Below are positions 50,169 through 58,931 of a stretch of 64,000 nt of DNA, piece after piece (position 1 is the first letter of the stretch; each line of letters opens with the position of its first letter). Origin of the DNA: an uncultured Lentisphaerota bacterium (GTDB lineage: Bacteria; Verrucomicrobiota; Kiritimatiellia; CAIQIC01). The stretch spans positions 1 through 64,000 of the forward strand of contig CAITZM010000018.1 of NCBI GenBank assembly GCA_903896925.1, in the 5' to 3' direction. Position numbers and translations under genes: made by a program. The notes under the pieces were generated by a model that searched no databases, was not told the DNA's origin, and worked only from the letters and a program-made list of their open reading frames with translations.

Positions 50169-51889
50169 TACTTCGAGTGCCACTCCAGCACCTGTCCATC
50201 CTGCTTCAAGCGCGCGGCCAGCTTCGCGTAGTCCACCTGCTGCACCGGCGTCTGCGCGTCCAAAGCGAGGCAGGCGGCGGTCGCCGCCGACTGGCTCAGG
50301 ACCATGAACACCGGCTCCATGCGGATGCTGCTGAACGCGGTGTGGCTCGCCGAGAGCGCAAAGGTGACGAACAGGTTTTCGCACTCGGCCGCCTTCGGCA
50401 CAACCGCGCCGTAACCGATGGCATAGGGCGGCGCGCCATCGCGCCCGCCGGCGGTCTTGCCCTCGCGCGCCACGACGCCGTCCTTGACGATGCGGCGGAT
50501 TTCGTGCGTGTCGGTACCGTAGGAGCCGAGGCCGACGGACTGCGGCGCGACCTGCCGCCCAAATGTGTGGTGCTCGGTCATCACCAGATCGCTGACCATC
50601 CGGCGCGCCTCGCGGATGTAGAGCTGGTGCGGCCAGCCGCCGTTGTCGATGAACTCGTCGCGCGGCAGTCCGAAGCGGCCCAGCTGCTCGCGCACCTTCG
50701 CCGGCACGCGCGGGTCGGTGACGAGGAAGTACAGCAGGCCGCGGTGATAGTACTCATGCGCCTTCGCGATCTCGACGCGGCGTGCATACGTTGCCTCCGG
50801 CCATTCCCAGCTCGCACCGGGCAGGTTGCCACCGAAGGTCGCGGTGTTGAAATCCCATTTCCCGTGCGGCAGCGGATCGTACTTGGAGAACCAGCGCAGG
50901 TCCATGTCGTCGCCCATTGCGAGGCAACCGGTGATGAAGCGCGCGACCAGTTCGTAGCGCTTCGGGTCGTAGTCCGGCGGAGGCGCAATGGCTAGACGGT
51001 CGGCGTTGGTCGTCAGGCAGAGCCGGTAGCAGTAGGCCTGCACGCCGGGTGCGGGATTGCCTGGCGTGCCCGGCTCTCCCGCCTGTACGAGCGGCAGCAG
51101 CCCGCTCTTGGGGTCGCCGGCCACCACGTACGGATCGAGCGGCAGGTCGCGGTCCCAGACGCCCTGCCCGCCGGGCACGCGGCCCGAGGGCCCCGGCTTC
51201 TGGTGGTTCGTGCGCGGCCGGTATTTTTCGGTGTAATGGATGCCGTTGTAGGTCTCGCCGTATTTCGCGTTACCCTCGCGGGTCAGCGTGCAGCTCACGC
51301 CGGCCTTGGCCAGCAGGTCGCCCTCGTAGGTCGCATCGATGAACATGCCCGCGCGGACTTTTTCGCCGGCGGCGGTCGCCAGTTCGACGATGCGCGCGCC
51401 CTGCTTCCGGACGGTGGCGAGCCGGGCGTTGAAATGCACGGCCACACCGGCGTCCTTGGCCATGGCGTCGAAGACCTGCTCCGCCGATTGGGGCTCGATG
51501 GCGAAGGCGCCGCCGGTTGCGGGCCCGCCGCCCTTGCTCACGAAGGGCTTGTCCCAGGCCAGCTTCGTCCCTGCGGTCGCCGCCAGCCGCGTAAAATATT
51601 CCCGCGCCAGCCCGCCAACCGAGCGCGGATCGCCGATGTCCACGGCGCTCAGTCCGCCCGCGGTCATGCCGCCCAGGTGCCGGCCCGGCTCGAGCAGCAC
51701 CACCCGCTTGCCCATCCGCGCCGCCTGCACCGCCGCGATCACGCCGCCCGAGGTGCCCCCGTAGACGCACACCTCCGCGGTCAGCTCAGCCGCGCCGGCC
51801 ACGCGACCGGGCGCATCCGCCGCCACAGCCGTCCCGACACCTCCGCCCAACAGCACCAGCGCCAGAATAAAATGACGTCCGACATGCAT
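50168..51889 (-). CDS. Exported FAD-dependent oxidoreductase
   Basis: This 573-residue product belongs to the FAD_oxidored family common in planctomycetes. The start at 51889 (MHVGRHFILALVLLGG) gives a signal peptide; a longer GTG-started frame to 52066 covers only repeat sequence. The dinucleotide-binding start reads CVYGGTSGGVIAAVQAARMG, followed by VVLLEPGRHLGGMTAGGLS, and MFIDATYEGDLLAKAGV is typical of the family. Further blocks include TDTHEIRRIVKD and SASHTAFSSIRMEPVFMVL. It probably oxidises a sugar or polyol released by the locus; that role is an inference from context. Confidence 0.85.
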   Translation of the reverse strand: MHVGRHFILALVLLGGGVGTAVAADAPGRVAGAAELTAEVCVYGGTSGGVIAAVQAARMGKRVVLLEPGRHLGGMTAGGLSAVDIGDPRSVGGLAREYFTRLAATAGTKLAWDKPFVSKGGGPATGGAFAIEPQSAEQVFDAMAKDAGVAVHFNARLATVRKQGARIVELATAAGEKVRAGMFIDATYEGDLLAKAGVSCTLTREGNAKYGETYNGIHYTEKYRPRTNHQKPGPSGRVPGGQGVWDRDLPLDPYVVAGDPKSGLLPLVQAGEPGTPGNPAPGVQAYCYRLCLTTNADRLAIAPPPDYDPKRYELVARFITGCLAMGDDMDLRWFSKYDPLPHGKWDFNTATFGGNLPGASWEWPEATYARRVEIAKAHEYYHRGLLYFLVTDPRVPAKVREQLGRFGLPRDEFIDNGGWPHQLYIREARRMVSDLVMTEHHTFGRQVAPQSVGLGSYGTDTHEIRRIVKDGVVAREGKTAGGRDGAPPYAIGYGAVVPKAAECENLFVTFALSASHTAFSSIRMEPVFMVLSQSAATAACLALDAQTPVQQVDYAKLAARLKQDGQVLEWHSK

Positions 51890-51965
51890 ATGTTTTATCT
51901 CTGAACTTTTCGTAGCACGGACGTGTTTGGGGGTCAAGTGCTCCAAACCCAGGAGGGAGAGGAAT

Positions 51966-51994
51966 TTAACCGCCAAGCCGCCAAGTTCGCCAAG
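51966..51994. repeat. CGCCAAG-type tandem repeat
   Basis: Three CGCCAAG units at 9-bp steps (TTAACCGCCAAGCCGCCAAG then TTCGCCAAG). It is related to the inverted pair at 12420-12499. Confidence 0.7.
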
Positions 51995-52151
51995 AAAGGC
52001 AGCCCGTGAAACCGGTGCCCGCTCTTCAGGTAGGAGCCGAACCCCTGCTCGGCGACCCACCCACACCTCGCCCGGCAGGGACCGGGTTCCTATAAACAGA
52101 GCGCGGCGCCGGAGACATTGCGAAACCCGGCTGCAGTGCCCAAGCCCGGCG

Positions 52152-52195
52152 GCTCATCTGCAGCGGTCCCGCCGCGGCGGAACCGCCGCTCCCAG
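52152..52195. repeat. CTGGGAGCGGCGG repeat, inverted copy
   Basis: Reverse complement of 33777-33820 with a few mismatches. It ends in CCCAGCTAGT, shared with the 78-bp repeat family. Confidence 0.7.
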
Positions 52196-52275
52196 CTAGT
52201 GCCTGTGCGGAGCACCTCGTTCTTTTCGCCTTTTTATAGAACGTTCGCCTTGGCCGGCGGTAAGACGCCAACGGA

Positions 52276-52635
52276 TCACCGTACGGGCGGCGACGTTGTT
52301 GGGAGCCTCTCCAGTTTCCGTTTAAGGTCCTTCCTGTTCAGGATTTCAATGCCGGTCACTCGCCTGAAGTTGTCAGTGTCCAAAACCACCATGCCGGCTG
52401 AAGCTTCGATCTCGATGCACTCGCCATGCCGTGCGACGATCACGGTCTGCTCAACGAGATTGAGGACCCTCTGTCCGGCGAGGTAAACGTAGCCCGCATC
52501 CGCATCTGTGTCGTACGTCCAACGAGAGAGAGTGAGATCCGCGAATTGGTCCGCGATGTCCCTTCTCCCTTCGGCCACAAGGAATTGCCGAATCTCTTCG
52601 ACCAGTTCAGGGAGGGCCTCGGCGATCCGCATCAT
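52276..52635 (-). CDS. DUF2283-like small protein
   Basis: The product is 119 residues if started at the ATG at 52635 (MMRIAEALPELVEEIRQFL), which follows AAGGGTAGG; the frame extends to 52698. The N-terminal half is helical (ELVEEIRQFLVAEGRRDIADQF). The C-terminal half, TYDTDADAGYVYLAG ... GMVVLDTDNFRRVTGIEIL, matches the DUF2283 pattern of small beta-rich proteins, sometimes toxin-antitoxin associated. Usual DUF2283 proteins are shorter and lack the helical extension. It lies just after the end of the sulfatase at 52735 but has no leader, so it is cytoplasmic. The function is unknown. Confidence 0.75.
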   Translation of the reverse strand: MMRIAEALPELVEEIRQFLVAEGRRDIADQFADLTLSRWTYDTDADAGYVYLAGQRVLNLVEQTVIVARHGECIEIEASAGMVVLDTDNFRRVTGIEILNRKDLKRKLERLPTTSPPVR

Positions 52636-52734
52636 TACAATGGGCCTACCCTTCATCCCAATGATTCTGCCGTCCATGATTCTGTCGCATCTTCTCAAGG
52701 CCGTAGCAGGTCGTTCGACTGTAGCGGCTCAAAA

Positions 52735-54585
52735 TCACTTGTGACCATCCAGGGTCAGCACGATCTGCCGCACGTCCATCACCTGGGCGCCGGGCTTGGA
52801 GAGCGCGCGCAGCGTCAGCAGGCCGCGCCCCGGCTTGAGATCCACCGGGCCGAAGCGCAGCGGCTTGAAGTCCTTGACCAGCGATTCGCCCTTGCGCGGC
52901 ACGCGGTCGTTTTCCGCACCGCGCAGCGGCGGATCGAAGGCCTCAGCCACCTGCGCCGTGACGCGGCTTTCGCCGAGGCTCAGCTCGACCGTCGCGCCCA
53001 CATCGGCCGCAGCGCAGGTATAAAGGACCTCCGCCGTGTAGCGGCCGGGCGTTTCGACCACCACATCCCATGTAATGGAATCCCCGGTGCTCTTCCAGTT
53101 GGTGAAGAAGGAGCAGTTCGGCGCGTGCGCACTGCGCTGGATGCCGCCGTGGGCGACGCCGTCGCGCGCAGGCAAGGTCGTGAGCGGGAAATCGGGGTAG
53201 CCCACGGTGAACGGACGGTCCGTTTCCTTCAGCCCGGCGAGCACATCCTTCCGCCACTGCGCCACGGCGGCCCGCAAGCGGGCGGCGGTTTCCGGCTGCG
53301 CGGCGGAGACGTCGCGCGTCTGGCCGGGATCGCTCTGCATATCGAAGAGCTTGCCCTCGGTATCGAGGCGATACTGCTGCGTACGGACGCTGACCTTGCC
53401 GGCCCAGTGCGAGAAGATCATACGATCAGCCCAATCTGCATCAAGGCCGCGCAGCAGCAGCGGCTTGAGGCTGATGCCGTCGAGCGGCTTGTGGTTCGCG
53501 ACCGGCACGCCCGCGAGGTCGGCGAGCGTCGGAAGCAGGTCGATCGCGCCGGCGATCTGCGGCACGCGCGAACCCTTCGGGATGTGGCCCGGCCAGCGCA
53601 CAAGGAACGGCACGCGCACGCCGCCCTCGTCGGTCGAGCCCTTGATGCCTTTCATGCCATCGTTCCAGCGCTGGCCATTCGGACCGTTGTCGCTGAAATA
53701 CACCACGATGGTGTTGTCGCTCAGGCCGAGCTCTTCGAGCCGCTGCAGGATACGACCGATGTTCGCATCCATGCACGCGCACATGGCGAGCGCGGCGCGA
53801 GTGTGCTGGATATCTTCCGCCGCCGCCTTGGTCCCGCGCAGCGTCAGCTCGCGGCCGGCATATTGCGCCCAATACTTGTCGGGCACCTGCATCGGCGAGT
53901 GCGGCACGTTGAACGGCACATAGCAAAGGAAAGGCTTGGCCTTGTTCTGCTCGATGAACGCGAGCGCGTGATCGGTGAGGTCGTCGATGATATAGCCGCG
54001 CCCCTGCACCGCCCGGCCGTTGTGCTCCAGCGGCGGATCGAAGTAGGTGCCCCAGTGGCCGGAGCAGAAGCCGTAATACTCGTCGAAGCCGCGGGCGTTC
54101 GGGTGATAGGGCCACTGCGTGCCATTGTGCCATTTGCCGAACGCGCCGGTCGCATAGCCGGCGGCCTTGAAGCATTGCGCCAGCGTCTGCTCGTCAAGGT
54201 TCAGCCGCTCCTGGCCGGTCGAGACGCCGCTGACGCCGCCGCGCGGATGGTAGCGGCCGGTCAGGAATTCCGCGCGCGTCGGCGAACACACCGGACAAAC
54301 ATAGAAGCGGTCGAACAGCGCACCGTCGCGCGCGAGCGAATCGATCTGCGGTGTGGAAAGATTCCTGTTCCCATGACAACTCAAGTCCCCCCACCCCTGA
54401 TCGTCCGCGAGCAGAATCACGATGTTCGGGCTCACCTTCTTGTCCGCCGCCGGCTTGGCGGAGGCGGCTTCCATGGGCAAGAAAGTGGAGGGGGCTGTTT
54501 TTCCAACCATTGGGAAAAGCAACGCAAAGCCGGCCAAACCAAGGCCGAGCCGCTTCAGAACATGGCACCGCAGGGTTGTCTTCAT
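52735..54585 (-). CDS. Sulfatase with C-terminal carbohydrate-binding-like domain
   Basis: This 616-residue exported sulfatase starts at 54585 (MKTTLRCHVLKRLGLGLAGF) with GGAG upstream. Its leader has no clear twin-arginine pair (a Sec-type leader is likely) and ends FPMVGKT, encoded by a TTCC-GGAA palindrome. The catalytic region has IVILLADDQGWGDLSCHG, C100-S-P-T-R104, AFGKWHNG and FSDNGPNG. After about residue 470 a beta-sandwich resembling CBM6/CBM35 follows (CSFFTNWKSTGDSITWDVVV, GRYTAEVLYTCAAADVG). It begins 39 nt after the propeller gene at 54625 ends, so the two are probably co-transcribed. The substrate is unknown. Confidence 0.93.
   Translation of the reverse strand: MKTTLRCHVLKRLGLGLAGFALLFPMVGKTAPSTFLPMEAASAKPAADKKVSPNIVILLADDQGWGDLSCHGNRNLSTPQIDSLARDGALFDRFYVCPVCSPTRAEFLTGRYHPRGGVSGVSTGQERLNLDEQTLAQCFKAAGYATGAFGKWHNGTQWPYHPNARGFDEYYGFCSGHWGTYFDPPLEHNGRAVQGRGYIIDDLTDHALAFIEQNKAKPFLCYVPFNVPHSPMQVPDKYWAQYAGRELTLRGTKAAAEDIQHTRAALAMCACMDANIGRILQRLEELGLSDNTIVVYFSDNGPNGQRWNDGMKGIKGSTDEGGVRVPFLVRWPGHIPKGSRVPQIAGAIDLLPTLADLAGVPVANHKPLDGISLKPLLLRGLDADWADRMIFSHWAGKVSVRTQQYRLDTEGKLFDMQSDPGQTRDVSAAQPETAARLRAAVAQWRKDVLAGLKETDRPFTVGYPDFPLTTLPARDGVAHGGIQRSAHAPNCSFFTNWKSTGDSITWDVVVETPGRYTAEVLYTCAAADVGATVELSLGESRVTAQVAEAFDPPLRGAENDRVPRKGESLVKDFKPLRFGPVDLKPGRGLLTLRALSKPGAQVMDVRQIVLTLDGHK
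54498..54518. repeat. TTCC-GGAA palindrome inside a leader
   Basis: TTTTTCCAACCATTGGGAAAA, in frame, encoding FPMVGK at the end of the sulfatase signal peptide. Confidence 0.75.
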
Positions 54586-54624
54586 CCTGTTACTCCCATT
54601 TATCTCAAAAGTTTTCATCCGCCA

Positions 54625-56211
54625 TCACGGCGCAAACCGGAGCGCAAACACATCGGCATCTTTCATTACGAAGCGCAGGCGCACCGTATGTCCGGCGAGC
54701 TTCGATAGGTCGCTGCCGCCCTTCCAACCCACCGCCCATTCCATCCGGTTGCCGAAAATCTCGATGCTATCGGCAGCGCCGTAGCCGGGCAACGGTTGGC
54801 CATCCGCGTCCTGGATTTCCACGCGGAGGCTGCCCGCTGCCGAGGTGGCGAAGTTGAGCAGGAGCCGGCGTCCTTCGAAGCGCAGCGGCTTGGTCACGAA
54901 CTCGCCGCCCGCGTAGGGCGCGTTCACGGAGGCGAAACCGTCGAGGCGTATGGTGTAGCGGCGCAGGTGCGCAGTGGGCTGGGTGTAGTCTTGGTTCACG
55001 TAAAGCGACATTTCCTCCGGTCCCGTCTGCACCACGTTCAGCGCGGGATAGCCGGTGCGGGAAACCCATTCGTTCGGGCGCAGGCCGGGCCGGATGAGCG
55101 CCTCGCGGAACGTTTGCTGGTAGGTACGGCCATCGCGCGAGGTCAGTAGGACCGCGTCGGACGCGTCCTTGACATAGCCGGGGCTGGCCTGGATCTGCTG
55201 CGCCTCAGCCCCGGTAAGGGCCTGGCGCCCGGGCATGAAGCGCGCGGCGGTGGCGATGAGGAGGTGTGGCGCGCGGAAGTAGGGATGCGTCTGGGTGGTA
55301 TAGAGGTTGACCTCCTGCGCCGGTTCGAAGCGCATCGGCTCCGGCTCGGTCCAGTGGATGAAATCGGCGGAGGTCACCCGGGCCACGGTGCGCAGGCTGG
55401 GCGGCTTCTTCCCCGCCACGGTGACGGGACCGGGCGCGAAGATGCGGACATAACAGACATAGCGCTGCTCGGTGCCTGACCAGAAGGCGACGTTCTGCGA
55501 ATCAAACGCGCCTTGCGTGATGACGGGGCTGTCGTGAAAGGGTTTCCAGTGCAAACCGTCGGCCGAGACCAAGGCGTGCAGGCCGCTGGCCGGGTCGTTT
55601 TTTTCCTTCACACCGCCCAGCGCCTTGAAACGTTCGGCCGGCGGCACGCCGGGCCGCATGTCGAGGAAGGGGCTGAAGTTGTGCGTCACGCCCGCCGTCG
55701 CCAGCACGATGTTGTTTTCGCGTGAACCCGCGGCCTCGAACAGCCCCAGCTTGGGCTTGGTCCAATGAATGCCGTCCTGGCTCTCGGCGTAGCAGGTGAC
55801 CTCGCCGACGCCATCGCGCGCCGAAACCACTTTGCCGCGGTAATAGAGCCGGAAGAGCGCACCATCCTGAATGACCGTATTGTAGGCGCAGAACGGACCT
55901 TCCCACGGCTGGTCGTAGCGCAGCACCTCGCCCTCGTCGCGAGGTTCGTGCAGTTTCAGGCGCACGTGGTCGAGCCGGTCGATAAGATAACGGTCCACCA
56001 ACAGTTCGCGGCGCGCACCGATATCCAGCACCGCCCCGGCCCGGCTGCTGCTGCTGCCGGAGGCCAGCAGCAACAAGCCTACAAACGCGCTTATCCAAAA
56101 CCGCGCAGAAAGTGGCGCCCGGCTGTGTCCTGCAGCAACGTCGAGGCAGACCGCCGCCGCCACGCCCCCACCCATATGCTTCAGACCAGAAAGCCGTGTT
56201 GAAATCGTCAT
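54625..56211 (-). CDS. Secreted GH43/GH32-like five-bladed propeller protein
   Basis: This 528-residue product starts at 56211 after AGGAACAGG. A hydrophobic stretch (ISAFVGLLLLASGSSSSRA) after about 40 residues is the export signal. The body shows the clan GH-F/GH-J-like propeller pattern also seen in the acetylesterase fusion at 22793: ELLVDRYLIDRLDHV, YNTVIQDGALFRLYYRG, CYAESQDGIHWTKPK, LVSADGLHWKPF, TSADFIHWTEPEP. The C-terminus is beta-rich (LRFEGRRLLLNFATSAAGSL). It is probably a glycosidase; catalytic carboxylates were not verified. It is first in its run, with a TGCAATAAA motif 57 nt upstream. Confidence 0.78.
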   Translation of the reverse strand: MTISTRLSGLKHMGGGVAAAVCLDVAAGHSRAPLSARFWISAFVGLLLLASGSSSSRAGAVLDIGARRELLVDRYLIDRLDHVRLKLHEPRDEGEVLRYDQPWEGPFCAYNTVIQDGALFRLYYRGKVVSARDGVGEVTCYAESQDGIHWTKPKLGLFEAAGSRENNIVLATAGVTHNFSPFLDMRPGVPPAERFKALGGVKEKNDPASGLHALVSADGLHWKPFHDSPVITQGAFDSQNVAFWSGTEQRYVCYVRIFAPGPVTVAGKKPPSLRTVARVTSADFIHWTEPEPMRFEPAQEVNLYTTQTHPYFRAPHLLIATAARFMPGRQALTGAEAQQIQASPGYVKDASDAVLLTSRDGRTYQQTFREALIRPGLRPNEWVSRTGYPALNVVQTGPEEMSLYVNQDYTQPTAHLRRYTIRLDGFASVNAPYAGGEFVTKPLRFEGRRLLLNFATSAAGSLRVEIQDADGQPLPGYGAADSIEIFGNRMEWAVGWKGGSDLSKLAGHTVRLRFVMKDADVFALRFAP

Positions 56212-56647
56212 GTTGCCTGTTCCTGCCACCCGGAGCGTACCAGCCCACCAACGGCGAAAGCGACAGCTTTATTGCAGCTGTCCGGCCCGATGAGCCGCCC
56301 CGCGCAAGGAACGGATCGCCAGTGCCGCCACGTGGTCGTTATGTAAATTGTCTTTAGCATCCTGCGCCGCTTCTGCATAAAGACCTCTTCATCCGCAAGA
56401 GAAAAAAGGAGAGCGGGATTAAGACTTGCCAAGCAATTCGCTTTTCGACTTGGCATACCCAGGCCGCCTGCTTATCGTGCCGCTGTGATGAAAAATAGAT
56501 GACTGCATAAAGACAACTTTTTGTTCGTTCACTCATACTGTTCGGCGAAAGAGAGGAAAGACGGCACTGGTAAAATGTGGAATGGCGGAAACAAAATATC
56601 AACATCGGCCGCGTGGTGAAAGCTTACCACCAAAAGGAACCGTGAAC
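56212..56647. other. Divergent intergenic stretch
   Basis: 436 bp between the minus-strand enzyme locus and the plus-strand small-gene group. Besides the motif at 56268-56276 I see no gene. The part from about 56340 to 56580 is noticeably AT-richer than the rest and probably also carries the promoter for the plus-strand genes, but no clear -35/-10 pair stands out. Confidence 0.5.
56268..56276 (-). promoter_or_regulatory. Candidate promoter motif TGCAATAAA
   Basis: Minus-strand TGCAATAAAGCTGTCGC lies 57 nt upstream of the propeller gene start, matching the motif at 11565-11573 in sequence and distance. Confidence 0.4.
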
Positions 56648-56986
56648 ATGAAAGACACTCTTCCATTCGTTGCGTTCAGCCTCATGGGACTTGGACTCGT
56701 CCTGGTGATTCTTGGCGTGGCCATCGAAGCCAATCGTAGCGCTGGAGCCACCCCCCCGCGCGACTCGCGTGGCCGCCTGCTCGGGTCGCGGAAATTCATC
56801 CTTGTGGGCGGAGCTTTTCTGGGCAGCGGCAGTCTGCTGATGTTCGCTCCTGGCAGCGCAAGGTTTGGGCTTGGCGACTGGTGGGCAGGCGCGTTTTTCG
56901 GTTTCATCCTGTGCTCTTTCATTCATACGGCCACGAAAATCCGGAGCGGACTGGCAGCCACCCGACAGCAGGAGCCAAAAACATGA
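56648..56986 (+). CDS. Small integral membrane protein
   Basis: This 112-residue product starts at 56648, 8 nt after AAAAGGAAC; an in-frame start at 56582 is less likely. It has a first hydrophobic segment (FVAFSLMGLGLVLVILGVAIE), a second (FILVGGAFLGSGSLLMFAP) and a third (WWAGAFFGFILCSFIHTA), suggesting three membrane spans. No family is recognised. It opens a group of six short plus-strand genes unlike the enzyme locus next to it. Confidence 0.7.
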   Translation: MKDTLPFVAFSLMGLGLVLVILGVAIEANRSAGATPPRDSRGRLLGSRKFILVGGAFLGSGSLLMFAPGSARFGLGDWWAGAFFGFILCSFIHTATKIRSGLAATRQQEPKT

Positions 56987-57044
56987 CGAAGAAGGTGTTC
57001 TTCTCGAAGGGGCCAAAGTTTGAACGGCGCCACGGACCTTGCAG

Positions 57045-57120
57045 ACAGGTTCCCGACCTGTGAAAGTGAAATAGCCGAACAAAGCGCGGCACCACTAACT
57101 TTGGCCCCGCGGACGGGGCC
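57045..57120. repeat. Two small hairpins between short genes
   Basis: 57045-57061 has 6-bp stem ACAGGT with loop TCCCG; 57103-57120 has 7-bp stem GGCCCCG with loop CGGA. No T run follows, so these are not obvious terminators. They may be dispersed palindromes. Confidence 0.5.
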
Positions 57121-57167
57121 ATCGGAGGGCGCGCGCTGACGTTGGGCAAATCATGAAAGGAAAACAA

Positions 57168-57524
57168 ATGAAAACGCAAATTGGACAGTTGATCATCATA
57201 GTCTGCGCCATCACCCTCGCGGGCTGTGGCTTGGAAGTCACCACAATGTGCTTGGAGGAGGGTGGGATCACCTACGAGATGCCGGCTCAAAAACAAATAA
57301 AGCCCTCCCCTCCGAGTCTCGAAATCCTCCACGGGACCGACGGCACTTCGAAGACAAACAACTTTGGTTTCTCCTTTTTCGGCGAGAAGTACACGATCAA
57401 GGAGCTGGATGGGAACCTCACGATTAATGGCAAGGATTACGGTTCCGTGAAGAAGGGCGACCAGGTTCGCATTGACAAGGCAGGCAATGTGTCGGTCAAT
57501 GGCGCTCCGCGACCACCCAAGTGA
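57168..57524 (+). CDS. Small lipoprotein
   Basis: This 118-residue product starts at 57168 (MKTQIGQLIIIVCAITLAGC), where AAAGGA precedes the second of two close ATGs. LAGC is a lipobox, so the mature protein is probably lipid-anchored. The mature region ends in a compact beta-like repeat: YTIKELDGNLTINGKDYGSV then GDQVRIDKAGNVSVNG. That motif resembles short domains of unknown function in other bacterial lipoproteins. No enzymatic motif is seen. Confidence 0.75.
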   Translation: MKTQIGQLIIIVCAITLAGCGLEVTTMCLEEGGITYEMPAQKQIKPSPPSLEILHGTDGTSKTNNFGFSFFGEKYTIKELDGNLTINGKDYGSVKKGDQVRIDKAGNVSVNGAPRPPK

Positions 57525-57597
57525 AGCCCAACCACTCGCCGGCCTTTACCCGCGCCATCTGGGGCGCTTCCCATGGTTGAAGGGATGAGCAAGGCCC

Positions 57598-57614
57598 TTT
57601 TCCAAAGATTGGAA
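57598..57614. repeat. Single TTCC-GGAA palindrome
   Basis: TTTTCCAAAGATTGGAA, followed by a partial second unit (ATGGGAAAA). It lies between two short genes, outside coding sequence. Confidence 0.65.
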
Positions 57615-57693
57615 CTCGTCGGCATGGGAAAAGTCAGCAGGGATGAACCGCATCCACAGCCATTCAAAGACAGCCGAAAGGACTTATTGAAAA

Positions 57694-57912
57694 ATGAAAT
57701 GGTGGAAAAAAGCACTCATCACATCAGGAGTTTGGGTGGCCTTGACCATCGGCGCAGGCATCGTCCACACCAACGTCATCTTGGCTGGCAAGCTCACACC
57801 TGAGCAAGACGAGAGGATCAGTGGCTTGTACGGCATAGTCTGTGGTGGCGGTCTCGTGGCTACCTGGTATCTATTTTACCTGCGCCGGAAACGGAACACG
57901 GCACGGCCATGA
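57694..57912 (+). CDS. Two-span membrane protein
   Basis: This 72-residue product (MKWWKKALITSGVWVALTIG) has hydrophobic segments at about 7-32 and 44-62, separated by a charged loop (KLTPEQDERI), and a basic C-terminus (YLRRKRNTARP). An AAAGGA lies about 13 nt upstream. The lysines near the start place the N-terminus inside. No family is recognised. Confidence 0.65.
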   Translation: MKWWKKALITSGVWVALTIGAGIVHTNVILAGKLTPEQDERISGLYGIVCGGGLVATWYLFYLRRKRNTARP

Positions 57913-58011
57913 GCAACCCCACACGTCATCGCAGTGTAACCTTTGCCCCGCATGGAAGCTGAACGGCAAGGTCGGTCGTCGCAGAGCAAGGCCCCTGAAA
58001 CGGCCGAATTC

Positions 58012-58491
58012 ATGCTTTGCCCAAAGTGCCAGTCGCCTCACGTCCTCCTGTGCCAGGATGCGGCGTGTCTGCGGTCCCCGCTTCCGCACAGGTCTGGCAA
58101 ACCTGCGACGCCCACACTGGAGCGCTTGGCCTGCCTGGAGAGCCGCCGACATGCCCCGGGCGAACCTCCTCCCAAGATATATCGCGCGCCTCCATGGGCG
58201 CGGGACTCGGCACCGCCTCAAGTTTATCTGGACTTCGTCAGCGGGGCCGTTGGGTGCCTGGTCGTGCCGTTGACCATCGCAGGACTATGCGCCTTGATCC
58301 TGTGGCTTGAGTTGCCCGACCGGGTTAGTTTCCTCGCCGGCATCTGTGCCGTCTTTGGGCCCTCGGCCACAGCCGCCATCATCATGCGGTCGCTGCGCCG
58401 CAAGACGCTTGCGAAACGCATGCGTGAAGAGGACGAGTGGGAGCGCACCTGGATTTGCACCGAGTGTCTGCACAAATGGATGCCCGGATAA
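58012..58491 (+). CDS. Membrane protein with split zinc-ribbon-like cysteines
   Basis: The product is about 159 residues if started at 58012 (MLCPKCQSPHVLLC); the open frame reaches 57943. CPKC at the N-terminus and CTEC at the extreme C-terminus (WICTECLHKWMPG) could form one zinc ribbon joined by two membrane spans (GAVGCLVVPLTIAGLCALIL and FLAGICAVFGPSATAAII). Placing the two knuckles on either side of a membrane hairpin would bring both to the cytoplasmic side. Its stop is 1 nt before the next start, so the pair is probably co-translated. Confidence 0.65.
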   Translation: MLCPKCQSPHVLLCQDAACLRSPLPHRSGKPATPTLERLACLESRRHAPGEPPPKIYRAPPWARDSAPPQVYLDFVSGAVGCLVVPLTIAGLCALILWLELPDRVSFLAGICAVFGPSATAAIIMRSLRRKTLAKRMREEDEWERTWICTECLHKWMPG

Positions 58492-58492
58492 C

Positions 58493-58825
58493 ATGAAACG
58501 TATCCTCACCCTGCTGCTGTGGGCGGCGGCTTCGGCCGTCCTCGCCGGAGGCTGCGCGTGGCTCATCTCGACGCAGCTCGTCCCGCGCTCCTTCGCCAGT
58601 GTTTTTGTGCCCTGCCTCATCGGCACCGTGCTGGCCACGATCCTCTTCGTCACCTTCAATATCATCGAGGCTGCCTTGCAATGCGCCATTTACCTTGCGC
58701 TGGCCGTCTTTTCCATTCCCATCGCGGCTCACTTCCATGCCCCCGCCTTCCCCTACGTGGCCGCCGCCTCATTCATCGCCGGCTTCGCAGCGAGCCGTAT
58801 TCTCCGCACCAGGTTCTTCTTATGA
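58493..58825 (+). CDS. Multi-span membrane protein
   Basis: This 110-residue, very hydrophobic product begins MKRILTLLLWAAASAVLAGG. Four predicted spans (about 4-22, 37-55, 57-78, 86-103) leave only short loops. It starts 1 nt after the stop of the zinc-ribbon membrane gene. No family is recognised; as a pair the two could form one membrane complex. Confidence 0.65.
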   Translation: MKRILTLLLWAAASAVLAGGCAWLISTQLVPRSFASVFVPCLIGTVLATILFVTFNIIEAALQCAIYLALAVFSIPIAAHFHAPAFPYVAAASFIAGFAASRILRTRFFL

Positions 58826-58931
58826 CCCGCGCACAACCAGCGCCTGACCACGCTCTGCCACGAACGGCTCCGGCTATCGCTGCGCGTGGGATCGTCTCGC
58901 ATGTCGGGAAGCAAACCAGCAGGTGACTTCG

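Larger units (their letters stand above)
51890..52275. other. Gene-free stretch with repeats
   Basis: No gene is supported in these 386 bp. It holds a CGCCAAG-type repeat (51966-51994) and a CTGGGAGCGGCGG repeat (52152-52195). Confidence 0.6.
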
